Source: Helichrysum umbraculigerum
Taxonomy: Eukaryota; Streptophyta; Magnoliopsida; Asterales; Asteraceae
NCBI GenBank assembly: GCA_949592205.1
Contig: CATIUR010000003.1
Coordinates: 139,415,259-139,479,258, forward strand
Reading direction: 5' to 3'
DNA length: 64,000 bases
Shown here: positions 11,203 through 21,324 of the stretch, in pieces
How the letters are laid out: every line of letters begins with the position of its first letter
How positions within the stretch are numbered: position 1 is the first letter of the stretch
Program-made: the position numbers and the translations under genes
The notes under the pieces: generated by a model
Database searches by the model: none
Seen by the model: the letters and a program-made list of their open reading frames with translations, nothing else
What the model was told of the DNA's origin: nothing

Positions 11203-13751
11203 TGTAACACCCCCAAATTTAATGTTTTGCGGAAGCACGATTTGGGTGTTACTAATCAATATACAAAGCACAAAGAGATATAGCAAACGACTCTATATGC
11301 GTCGTTTTAACAAAATACATTAATATATTAAATGTTTACAACAATTACAACTAATACATAGCTCGTGTTCGATTGAATGAGATTTCAGTACATAATTACT
11401 TGTACAAAATATACTAATGCAAGAAAATCTCTACTGTCTGTATGCTGACTTGAGCTATAGAAATCCTGCTAGCAGCCAAAACCTACTGCTGGGTACCTGT
11501 GATACACGCTAAAATGGGTCAGCTAAAGCTGGTGAGCTCACAGGTTTGAAATCAGTTAATATAGTATGAACCGCAAGATTTAAATAATTGAATTGCATCC
11601 AGCAATTGATAATGTATATGTATACAGCCATGAGCACATAGTTGAGCTTAACTCGAGGGTCGGGTCCCCTATAGAGAATTCCGAGCGAGGTGCCTCCACG
11701 AGTGCCTAATCAACACTCGTCTTCCCAAATATTAGTACGTCCGTTTACCCGGTTAGTGCATGCTAACCCGGACGAGGAGGGTCAATCCTTTATGGTACCA
11801 TATACTAATATTCACGCTACAACGTATTAACAACTATGCTGACGGAGGACTTTAAATGATTAGTTGTGAAAAACTCATGTAGTATATGAAAATGTTTGTA
11901 CTTGTGTTCACATGTTAAAAATGAGCAATATATCACACCCCTGAATAAATAGTAAAAAGAGGGGCCATGAGACTCACCTGAGTCTAGCGAGTTTAACTTA
12001 ATAAACTTTGATTGATTAGCTGAGTAATGAAATCCAAAGACTTGTAATCTGAGGGTGTCCACGACACGCGATGGTTATAAATGTGAGTAGGTATCTATCA
12101 AGACTACCTTGTAGTTGTCTGTCCAACTAGAATGTCCAAATTACATTTGGTTGATTGATTCGAATGTTTGAAAATATGTACGGCCCGTTGGTGACGGATT
12201 TGTAATAATAATCTCAACTATTATTATTTTGGTCTCGAAACGTTATACCTGAATAGTATGTTTCAATGTGTTTTAGAAGTCGTATCACACGAGTATTTAA
12301 AATTGTGCAAGTTCAACACTTGGTGAGAAATATGCCTACGGAATCTAAGTACGGGGGTTCGGGGGCAGCGCCCCTGGCGGGGTCCAAGGGGCTGGCCCCT
12401 GGCTGGGGTCGAGATGCCAGGTCAGCTCGAAAATTTTTTATTTCTACTATATTGCTTTGGTGAAAAACGCATCTGAGATCTGAATTTGGGTAAAATCGAG
12501 TGATAAATTTCGAGTCTCGACACTTAGTAAAAATCTGTGTTTTTGAGGTTCTGGTTTGTGCGACGTTAGGTGCGACGTCGCAGATCCTGACTGCGACGTT
12601 GAGCATGGCGTCGCTATGTGCGACCTTAGCAATTTAATGCGACGTTGTACGTGGCGTCGCTATATGCGACGTTGTTGATTTCTTCGACGTAAGGGCTTGC
12701 GTCGCTAAGTGCGACGTGGTGAGGTATTAGCGACGTTAAGGCTGATGTTGCTATCTGCGACGTCGCAATTTAATGCGACGTTGAAGCTGACGTCGCATAA
12801 ATCTGGGTCCAAAAGCGACGTTACGGTCTGATGGCCAGTAAATGTGTCGAAAACGAGTTTTTCGGTTTCCGTTCGGTCCAAATCTTTTACCCAACCCATA
12901 TTTGGACATTATAAGTTGTTACAAACCACTAACAAGTAAAAACACTTTAAAAAGAGAGATTTCGGGATTTGTCGGAAACTTACAAAGTGTCGGATTGAAA
13001 TTCCGAGAAGATAGGATGATAGATCGTGTCGAGGTGGTTCTTTTATTCCAAAGTAGTAGTGAAATCCGAGTGCGTTTGATGGTAGTTTTTGGTGAATTTG
13101 TGTGGTGTTGGTGGTGATTTGGTTGAGAGAAAAAGAAGAGAGGAGGGAGAGAGAGATGGATGGAAATGAGGAAAAGGGAAAGGGGTTTCCCCCCTTTTCT
13201 CTTGGCCGGCCGGTGGGGCCCACCCATAGTGGGTGTGTCCCAAAATTTTAATCCTCGCGTTCACGCTCCGTGCAGTGGTCGTTTTCCCGATCGTTTAAAC
13301 GTTAAATAATTGTTTTATAGGTTTGAATATACATTTTAAAATACAGTAAATTACCCAATATTTTTGTTGAATTATTTTACCAAATACTTAGTAATTGCGT
13401 TATAAAAGGTAACTTTATCTTGTTTTGTTTGTTTGCGCGTTTAATATTTTTCAGTATAGGCGTCATCTGTTCAATATAATATGAGTGTGAAATATTATAA
13501 AATAATATTTTTGGATACAATCGTGTTGTTAAATAATATTAAATTATTTAATAAAACTGTTCACCAACGTCCGTATTTAATTGAACCGAATTACATTCGA
13601 TTTAAATTGCGTACGATTTAATCAAATCACATTTTCGTATATATTCAACCATATATATTTCGATACATAAACTAGCCTAATACAGAACTAATTACATGTA
13701 TTAACAGTGAATTAGGCACTAATTACTAGTCCTAATTTGGCGGGTGTTACA
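11203..13751 (-). mobile_element. Element C: solo LTR of the A family, reverse orientation
   Basis: 2549 bp. It starts TGTAACACCCCCAAATTT and ends TTGGCGGGTGTTACA, the reverse complement of the LTR A ends. The perfect target duplication TATAC lies at 11198-11202 and 13752-13756. It carries the same GCGACGT array (12558-12802) and GC-rich segment as LTR A. No internal sequence remains, so it is a solo LTR formed by LTR-LTR recombination. It lies inside the B coding region. Confidence 0.95.
12558..12802. repeat. GCGACGT palindrome array in solo LTR C
   Basis: About a dozen half-sites (TGCGACGT, GCGTCGC, ACGTCGC) alternate over 245 bp, equivalent to 4958-5224 in LTR A but diverged. Spacers such as CGTCGC-TATAT-GCGACG preserve the hairpin layout. 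Confidence 0.85.
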
Positions 13752-13756
13752 TATAC

Positions 13757-14635
13757 CACCAAGTATATGATGTTCTAATTAGTTCAGCGTTTCCTTACTC
13801 CTCAAGACAAAGAGAGATGTTGAGTTCTATCAGGAAATACTTAGAAGAAGCTACTGGAAACCCTAGGAGCTACGCTGACGCCAAAGTAATGAGTTTTCTT
13901 CGGATATTCCTTGATTTACTAGCCAGAAAAGATCACCTAAGCACCAAAGAAAGTAATCGATTTGTCATCAAATCCACTATCGAATATCATATCGAGTTGA
14001 TGATCGAGGAGCTTAGATGCATCAGTTTAGCTGAAAGGAAGCGTAATCATCCCATAACTATTCTTGATATGTCACTACTCAATGTTGCCACTTATGTGAT
14101 AACTCGATTACGTGAAATATTCCATGGGAAAAGCGCTGAGAAACCAGAGTTTTTCTTCCATGCTGGATATCGAGAGATATTCAGCAAATTGATTCATATC
14201 TTCAAAGACTCTGGCTTTCCTTTCACCCTTCATCAGCACCAGCTAATCAAAAGCTTGTGCCAATCTGTGACCACATTCGGAGGAGATCCCTACGCTGAAG
14301 AATATGAAGATCTGAAGTTGAAGTTCCTGGAATTTGTGGATTCTATCAGACAAAAGCATCCAATTAGCAAAGTGATCAAGACCAAAATAACCACATTGAC
14401 AGACCCCAACGGGCCAGTCAATAAGGCGGTTGATTACATCACTTGCGGATTGCTAGGTCTCTCCAAGACTGCCTCAGACCACTTCCAAAGCTTCAAAACG
14501 GATACTATGGAACCGCCACACCTAATCTCAACCATAGTCTGCCACTTCCTTCGGATCTATCCTCCGCGCTACACTTTTCCGCAACCTAGGGCACATAACA
14601 GCACCTCTTGCCCTGGAGGTTCCTCTTCCGGTTAA
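13757..14635 (+). CDS. Element B C-terminal module of unknown function
   Basis: Removing C and one TATAC copy joins codon 11200-11202 to CAC at 13757 in frame, so this is the C-terminal part of the B polyprotein. It is about 290 residues and rich in predicted helix (RKYLEEATGNPRSYADAK, FLRIFLDLLARKDHL, VATYVITRLREIF). It ends in a low-complexity serine/glycine tail. I recognise no RT, RNase H, integrase or envelope features and no membrane segment. It may be a captured host fragment or a lineage-specific extension. It is continuously open apart from the C insertion. Confidence 0.7.
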   Translation, partial: HQVYDVLISSAFPYSSRQREMLSSIRKYLEEATGNPRSYADAKVMSFLRIFLDLLARKDHLSTKESNRFVIKSTIEYHIELMIEELRCISLAERKRNHPITILDMSLLNVATYVITRLREIFHGKSAEKPEFFFHAGYREIFSKLIHIFKDSGFPFTLHQHQLIKSLCQSVTTFGGDPYAEEYEDLKLKFLEFVDSIRQKHPISKVIKTKITTLTDPNGPVNKAVDYITCGLLGLSKTASDHFQSFKTDTMEPPHLISTIVCHFLRIYPPRYTFPQPRAHNSTSCPGGSSSG

Positions 14636-14908
14636 TTCAAGAGGAAAAGTCGAGCCCTCGACTATAAATAGAAGCGCTTCTCGTAAGGTAACCCGTGCAA
14701 TAAATATCCTTTAGTATTAGTAGTATCTTTGTTTTTTAAATTCCAAGAAGTGAAATATCTCCGACTATCTTTCACACTTGGATATACAAATGCTTTCAAA
14801 ACACCACTTCATTTTTACACTGACAGCTTTTACCGCCTCACTAATCCCATAATTTAGGAAACATTTTCAAAATATTAACTCATGTGTTTCGAGCATTTGA
14901 GGTACTTG
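14636..14908 (+). other. Element B non-coding segment after its ORF
   Basis: Directly after the stop comes GTCGAGCCCTCGAC (inverted repeat), a perfect TATAAATAG, and the palindrome AGAAGCGCTTCT, all within 14647-14678. The rest is AT-rich without a gene and ends at the insertion of D. Confidence 0.5.
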
Positions 14909-15889
14909 TATAACACCCCTCATTTAATACAACAATATAATATTAAATTTGGCGGAAGCGACTACTTGAAATACATATTCTATTAAAATTCTGCTTGAAA
15001 TTTTCGCAAACCTTTATACAACATGTTTACAAACAAGGGGCATTATATACTATAAAACATTATATATTACAAACTGGATCAGAGTTGCAAGTTTCAAACA
15101 TTCCCAGCATCAAAACATCCTTCCTGTCTACCCACAAAATATACATCACCTGCAGGAAGTAAATTGAGGGATTAGCACGAAGCTAAGTGAATGAATTATC
15201 AACTACAATTCAAATTAGCTATCAATCCATTCACAATCAATAATGCAACAAATATCGTCAAGAGGAACGGTGGTTCCTAAGGACCCTGTGCCGGGTGGCC
15301 CCATCAGAACACTTAAATCAACTGTAGGCCAAAACAGTGATTAACCGCTAACTAAATGCTAATCTCCATCAACACATGTACGCAACCCTGTGTGGACCAA
15401 CATTAGCAATCAAGTCCAACTGACAATCTAGTTGACCTCTGGATTTATCAATCAAGCTCACAGGCTAATCAAACTACCAATCATATGGCATATCCTTTCA
15501 AAGTTAACATACTATCAATAGTAATCCTATAATTACTGATTGAAATCAAACTGACACAACCAAATCAAACTATGAGTTTCAAATCCACTCACCTGATTAT
15601 CTTGTTTCACTTACTCAGCTGTCTTATCTTGCTGAGTTCTTTGCTTATCTGAGAATCAACAATCAGGTAGAAATTAGTAATCAAGATCGTAAACACTTGA
15701 ATTACTTCAATTTAAATCATTAGGAACTTAACACAATTCACATTAAAATTACAAGTTCCTAATTATTTATTAGTATTCATCACATATCAATTATCATGTA
15801 ATTACATTCAATAAGTATATATTACATAGCAACTAGCAAGTTAAAACGAGTCTTGAAACTTAAACAAAACATTTGCTGGAACACACCCC

Positions 15890-16037
15890 AAGCCGCCGGC
15901 TTCATAAGGAAGCCGCCGGCTTCCAGCCATCCTTCAGCATTTCCAGTTTCAACCCGAGGTCACCATTTGAATCAGTTTGGCCGAAGCCGCCGGCTTAAAC
16001 GGCAAGCCTTCGGCTTCTTAATGAAGCCGCCGGCTTC
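15890..16037. repeat. AAGCCGCCGGCTT palindrome cluster in LTR D
   Basis: Four exact copies of AAGCCGCCGGCTT and one variant (AAGCCTTCGGCTT, arms still complementary) lie in about 150 bp. The other LTR copy is at 34954-35102. The unit contains AGCCGCC, the GCC-box bound by plant ERF factors. Confidence 0.9.
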
Positions 16038-16133
16038 AGGCGACGAACAGGGCAGTCTCAGGTCACTCATGGCAAAACTCAGCAAATTAAATTTACAAAC
16101 AAACAACCACAAACTCGTTTCCAGCAACATGTT

Positions 16134-16543
16134 TGTTTGTCCCTTACTTTGGATCTAGAACGAACCGAGTCACTCTAATTGCTAGCGGAAATAACAATTA
16201 GATCACGAATAATCACACGAACAATCAATACGCAATCAATATCAAACGAACGTAATATTATTGCTTATAGTCGATCAGATTACAGAGAATTTCGACAAAT
16301 TGCGTTTAGGGTTTTGTCAACCCTAAAACAGAAAACATAAAACGATTTTATACAAAATCTGGCACCTGCGACGTAGCACGCTACGTCGCAGGCCCAAGCC
16401 CATGCGACGTCTGCTACGTCGCAGGCCCAAAACCTGACGTCGCACCTGCGACGTTGTGCGCTACGTCGCAGGAGTCAGAAACACTATTTCTAATTACAAA
16501 CTACGAGCTAGACCAACTGACAGACACTAAACATGTACTAACA
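16134..16543 (-). repeat. 3' LTR of element E
   Basis: 410 bp, identical by eye to 28255-28664. It contains three strong hairpins from the GCGACGT motif at 16365-16472. The first is a 28-nt palindrome with 13-nt arms and an AC centre. Confidence 0.95.
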
Positions 16544-16560
16544 AACTCCCCCGTGTCTTC
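16544..16560 (-). other. Polypurine tract of element E
   Basis: On the element strand GAAGACACGGGGGAGTT lies directly before the 3' LTR. Its position and purine content fit the plus-strand primer. Confidence 0.7.
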
Positions 16561-16583
16561 AGCTTGGTCTTCAAAAATCTTCT

Positions 16584-18284
16584 TTAAACCCAGCCCGCAG
16601 GAAACTGGCCGTCGGCATGAATTCCATTAGCTACGCAAACAGTAACAACATTGTAAAACTGTTGTGCTAAACGTCTGTTGAATTCATTCTTCTGACCAAC
16701 CCGAATCCGATTATCATAGAGTTTTCTTAAATCTTTTTCATGAAAATTAATCAAACTCATCGGATCATACAGCCTAAACGTTGCTTGCCTCAGATTCCAT
16801 ATACCTCCAACTTCTGGCCACGGTTCAGAATCTGGAACGAAAGTAATAACCGCTTCGCCAGTCTGTGGATCAAGTTCCCATTTCACAAGTCTTCTCAGAA
16901 AATAATAAGGAACTGATTCCAGAGGTATCTCAGTCAAACATTTAGCCGGTGAATAGTGAACTTTAACCAAAGGCTTCCTGGTGATTGGATCAATCCTTTT
17001 CTTCCACGTATACCGAGTTCCCAACGTCGGCTTCAATTTCGAATAAGTCTTCGATAATACTTCCCGACGTAGACATCTTTGAATGAACTCAGCATAATCA
17101 TTCTCGAAAGGATTAATCAATTTAAGCTGAGCTAATCGATTAATCTCTCCTTTTGGCAACGTGCTCAATCTATCAAAACGCATTCTAAAATACTGAACTC
17201 CATCTTCTCTCTTTATCATAAACAGATTCCTTTGACACTTCCAGCTTTTAATAACACCGGTATAATTCCAACTAACCCGGTACACTTGACATTTCACTGG
17301 AATAGGAACTGGATTTCGTCCCTTAGGCCACCATTTCTTGTTTCTCTCTCTCTTTTCTTCAGCAGATAACTTCTTTGCTGCTGAGTCCGGTGCCTGTGTC
17401 TCTGAAGCTGGAGTTGCAGCAGAACTTGATTCTCCATGTTGAGCTTTATCAGGACTCTCGTCTTCACTTGAATCAGATTCAATAATTGGTGCATCATCAT
17501 AAGCTTCCCCAGATTGTGCATCATCATACGTTTCATCTGCATTCAACTGTTCCTCTTCAATCGAGACATCCTCGTTCATCTCAAAAACATTTTCTGTTTC
17601 TTCCTCAGAGCCAACTCCACTGGCCATCCTTTGAATAAATGACAAGTCAGCGAATGAGTAATCAACTGCCAGCGGTCTTGGTTGCCCTGGAATATCATCA
17701 ACAGAGAAATAATCCAAAAGAGAAATATTTTCATTAATATTTTCAATTACAGGGTTGGGATTTACAGACGCAGGTTCACTTGACTCTAAAGTGGGTATCC
17801 CAGACCCAGACTCCCCCGAGGCAAGTAACCTGCCTTCCAAAACATTAACCCTAAGCTTCGTTTCCTCAAGCTCCTTAGATTGGACCTCGATCAACGCAGC
17901 TTGTTCAGCAATCTTCTCGTCTTGAGCCTCCAGCTTTTGCTTCATCAGTTGCATATCTTCCATTATCTTTTGCATGAAAGCTGGAGTCGGTTGAATCGCA
18001 AAAGCATCCTGCTGCTGTGGATTGACTGAAGCTCGTGTTGACGAAGAACGACGAACACGACGTCTCGGTTGATAAGTCTCATCAGCAGGATCATCACCGT
18101 CACGTGTTCGTTTTCCCGTATCTCGTGGAGGCACATACTTGCGTCCTTGTCTGATCCGACGCTGAATTCGTAGAAATCTGAATGAATCTGAAAGCCTGAT
18201 ACGTTCCATCTCAGAGGGATGCGGAACAGTACCATCAGAATGCTCAGGCGTCGGACCCCCATCCTGAGGACCTACATTGGCCGG
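16584..18284 (-). CDS. Element E accessory ORF, C-terminal half
   Basis: Same frame as the N-terminal half, after a single TAA; first methionine at 18209 (MERIRLSDSF). It has a basic segment with RRRVRRSSSTR, a long coiled coil (about residues 82-127, MEDMQLMKQKLEAQDEKI onward), a strongly acidic stretch, a basic KKWWPKG patch, and a C-terminal globular region ending GQFPAGWV. Function unknown. The coiled coil and charge blocks suggest an oligomeric or nucleic-acid-associated protein, which is inference. The stop lies 40 nt before the 3' LTR. Confidence 0.7.
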   Translation of the reverse strand, partial: PANVGPQDGGPTPEHSDGTVPHPSEMERIRLSDSFRFLRIQRRIRQGRKYVPPRDTGKRTRDGDDPADETYQPRRRVRRSSSTRASVNPQQQDAFAIQPTPAFMQKIMEDMQLMKQKLEAQDEKIAEQAALIEVQSKELEETKLRVNVLEGRLLASGESGSGIPTLESSEPASVNPNPVIENINENISLLDYFSVDDIPGQPRPLAVDYSFADLSFIQRMASGVGSEEETENVFEMNEDVSIEEEQLNADETYDDAQSGEAYDDAPIIESDSSEDESPDKAQHGESSSAATPASETQAPDSAAKKLSAEEKRERNKKWWPKGRNPVPIPVKCQVYRVSWNYTGVIKSWKCQRNLFMIKREDGVQYFRMRFDRLSTLPKGEINRLAQLKLINPFENDYAEFIQRCLRREVLSKTYSKLKPTLGTRYTWKKRIDPITRKPLVKVHYSPAKCLTEIPLESVPYYFLRRLVKWELDPQTGEAVITFVPDSEPWPEVGGIWNLRQATFRLYDPMSLINFHEKDLRKLYDNRIRVGQKNEFNRRLAQQFYNVVTVCVANGIHADGQFPAGWV

Positions 18285-19274
18285 TTATTCAGAATCAGAA
18301 CTCTCAACCGTATCATGCGATGCTGGATTGTCCGAATCCACATGCCCGAACTGCTCAATGTTCTCCAAAAGAGCATCCACGTTCTCCCCCGCAGCTTGAG
18401 CAGGAATGTTCTCCCCCGCAGCCTGAACTGGAATGTTCACAAACGGTTGCTGCGGTTGCTGAGGTGCTGGAACATCCATATACTGAGGATCTGGGGGCGG
18501 AACATAATTTTCATCAATAACGGCACCGAATAAAGGAACATCCCTTGGTGCCCCGACCCCTTTCTCAAACCCTGCACAGATAGTAAAAATCCGACTCATC
18601 ATCGGCGAAATCTTTAGCGGATGATCAATATCACCCTGTGCCTGAAGCTCCGGATGATGACGATTGATGTGCAACTGTACAAATCTTGGATATAAAATCC
18701 ATTTCTGATCCCCGGCATTCGCATTATCAACCATAGCCCTGAAGATAAATCCCGAGAAGTTGAACGGCTTGTTATATACCAATGCTAACATAGCAGAAGC
18801 CAGACTGCGGCTCATCCCATCCGTTCCACCTTTCCTATTCCCCAAGCAAACAATGATCACATGCATCAAATAACGCCAGACGCGTGTGAGATTCGCTTTT
18901 CTATACTGATCAGAGGGAATCCCGGGATATCCTATCCGTTGCATAGCTCCGGTAACAAAAATATGATCAAAACCGACAGGCATATCCGGTTGATCATTCA
19001 GCTGTAAAAGTTCCCGAATGCTTTGTTCTGTAATAGTAATCTCCGTACCCAGAACAGTAGAGACCAATCGTGTAACGTCGTTTTCAGTAACGACAGTTGC
19101 GTTTCTCCAAAAAGGGTTGATCAGATTCCCAAACGCCATAGTGTTATCAGAAATGGCGTGAAATACCCTTGAGCGTCTCAAAAACGCGATCATCTGACGA
19201 TACGGTGCAGCTTTGTCAGAAGTGTCAGTAAGGAAAGCAGCCGTATTGTGACGAGCTTCAAAAATCAAAGCCAT
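18285..19274 (-). CDS. Element E accessory ORF, N-terminal half
   Basis: ATG at 19274 (MALIFEARHNTAAFLTDTS). The start is chosen because a splice-acceptor-like sequence ends 4 nt before it and upstream codons look non-coding. The globular segment (LINPFWRNATVV, SIRELLQLNDQPDMPVGF, WRYLMHVIIVCLGNRKGG, FIFRAMVDNA, WILYPRFVQLHIN) resembles accessory proteins I recall from Asteraceae SIRE-like elements. No signal peptide or membrane segment is seen, so an envelope role is not supported. The low-complexity C-terminus ends at TAA 18285-18287. The frame continues open beyond it. Confidence 0.75.
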   Translation of the reverse strand: MALIFEARHNTAAFLTDTSDKAAPYRQMIAFLRRSRVFHAISDNTMAFGNLINPFWRNATVVTENDVTRLVSTVLGTEITITEQSIRELLQLNDQPDMPVGFDHIFVTGAMQRIGYPGIPSDQYRKANLTRVWRYLMHVIIVCLGNRKGGTDGMSRSLASAMLALVYNKPFNFSGFIFRAMVDNANAGDQKWILYPRFVQLHINRHHPELQAQGDIDHPLKISPMMSRIFTICAGFEKGVGAPRDVPLFGAVIDENYVPPPDPQYMDVPAPQQPQQPFVNIPVQAAGENIPAQAAGENVDALLENIEQFGHVDSDNPASHDTVESSDSE

Positions 19275-21254
19275 ATCTGCACAAACAGAAACAGATTGCA
19301 ACTCGAAAAAGGTTAGAAAAATGTTATATTTTTTTTTAAACAAAACCTTTCAAATTCCCTGGAACTAGCGACGTAGCCACGTACGTCGCACGAACACAGA
19401 GCGACGTAGAACTGTACGTCGCTAAAATTCAAAATAAATTGAAAAGCGACGTAAGGCCTGACGTCGCATAAAATTCGAGCGACGTCAAGGGGGACGTCGC
19501 ATTTTGCAATTTATTGTGAATTTAATCACTTTAATTAAAATAGCGACGTAGAGCGGTACGTCGCATCGGACGTCGCATTAAAAACGACGTAGGGATGGGC
19601 GACGTAGGAAATGAACAATAAATAATAAAAGCGACGTAGGCCACTACGTCGCATCGTACGTCGCACTGACGAACATTCATCCCCAACCCAGAAACCCTAA
19701 CCCTCGAATTTAGGGGTTTTCAAAATCAAAGGCACTACAACGTGCGGCTAACGATGGTGATCACGAAAACATAATTTATAACCAGTGATTTACACGATAT
19801 ACCATCAAATTTATCCCAAAACCGAAACCCCTTTAACCCGTAATATATACATAGTAATTAAACACAATATACACGGTGAAAATGGGTAAAATCGGTACCT
19901 AAGTGTGCGGAATAACGAGTAGATCAAAACTACGTGAATAGATCGGAAAGAAAACAGCAACAAATCACAAATATGCTCGTAAAAATGCTACGTCGCAAAT
20001 CGCCTCTCGTACGTCGCAGGCTACGTCGCACGTGAATAGTGAATAGTGTGACGAGTTACGTCGCAGTGGATACTATTTAAAGTCTAACCCTATGTGCGAC
20101 GTAGGCTGGGACGTCGCAGGCGACGTAGAGCCGGACGTCGCATAAAACAGTTGTGATCCAAATTTGAATTTTTAAACCGTTTACTCGTTATTTTAGCAAA
20201 TAAAATCAAATAACTCGTGACTCGGGAAAAATAAATTAGAATAAAAATAAAACATAAAACTAAAAATTCTTTTTGGTATTTTCTTAAATTTTACAAAAAA
20301 TAAAAATTACTAACACTCTATTTTTGGTGACGGAGTTGCGTTGTCTGATTAGGGATCATATCGGAATAACATGCATTTATTAGGAATAGTAAGTGTTATT
20401 TCGATCATCTGTATATTTGTCCACTTTAAATTTACGTGGCACATTTAAAACACCTTTTATAAAAATTATTTCAAGACAATTATTGGTATTGTATGTCCAC
20501 CTAAACATGTTACATCCGTATTTGTGAGCTAACCTTTATTGTTAGAATGAATATTAATTTTGTGAAACCTATTATATGATATACTGATAAACTTTAGGAA
20601 AACAAACACTGCATATTCACACAAGGTAGAGATTACAAGACCAAGTTTATCTCGGTTTTCTCGTAATATACACTTGATATTTATATGTAGGCATACATCA
20701 AACTGATTATGAAGATACTAGTGGCCCCAGATCTGTACTTAGTACAACAGAGGGTCCCTTAGTATGAACATAACAAGTTTGAGACTATTTGCATAACTAA
20801 TGGATTCAGGTCTGTACGTGAGTACAACAATAGTCACCATTAGTTAGGCGAATAATCATATTATTACTATATGCCCATTTTACATTTACATAATTATGAC
20901 AGTGTATGATAGTACTTCCATTTATCAATTAAGACTTATGTCATACATCATATAACATTTTTCACAAAGTAATAGACAAGTTTTATCATTACTTCTTACT
21001 CACTCACAAACCGGTGTGTAGCATGCCTACCAATACATTGTATGATGAATATAATTTAGATAAAAACTGTTTTAAGTGTGTCAGATAAACCTACTGACAC
21101 ATCCAAGATAAACCTTAAAATTCCATTTTGTGCATGTCACCCGATGTACTATCATATCCCAAGTTGTTTACAGACACAACTTCAACGTCTATTTTAAAAA
21201 TGTAGCAACCTTGCGTTTTCTTTAATACTAAAGAGCATAAAGAGTGGCTGTTGC

Positions 21255-21256
<2 letters not shown>
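19275..21256 (-). other. Element E non-coding stretch between Pol and the accessory ORF
   Basis: No gene. It holds two palindrome arrays (19368-19665 and 19988-20142). A pair of related segments containing CTGTACTTAGTACAACA (about 20735) and CTGTACGTGAGTACAACA (about 20812) sits in the right half. On the minus strand it ends in TTTCTGTTTGTGCAG, a good 3' splice site 4 nt before the accessory ATG. Confidence 0.7.

Positions 21257-21287
<31 letters not shown>
21257..21287 (-). repeat. Internal poly(A) tract of element E
   Basis: A run of 31 T on the plus strand. On the element strand this is a poly(A) tract 38 nt after the Pol stop codon, well inside the element and 5 kb from the 3' LTR. Confidence 0.9.
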
Positions 21288-21292
<5 letters not shown>

Positions 21293-21324
21293 GAATTTAA
21301 AAACTTAAAAATCCAAGTCACAAA

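Noticed and set aside
16584..19274. Envelope gene in element E
   Set aside because: No signal peptide, membrane helix or fusion-peptide-like stretch is visible; kept as an accessory ORF of unknown role.
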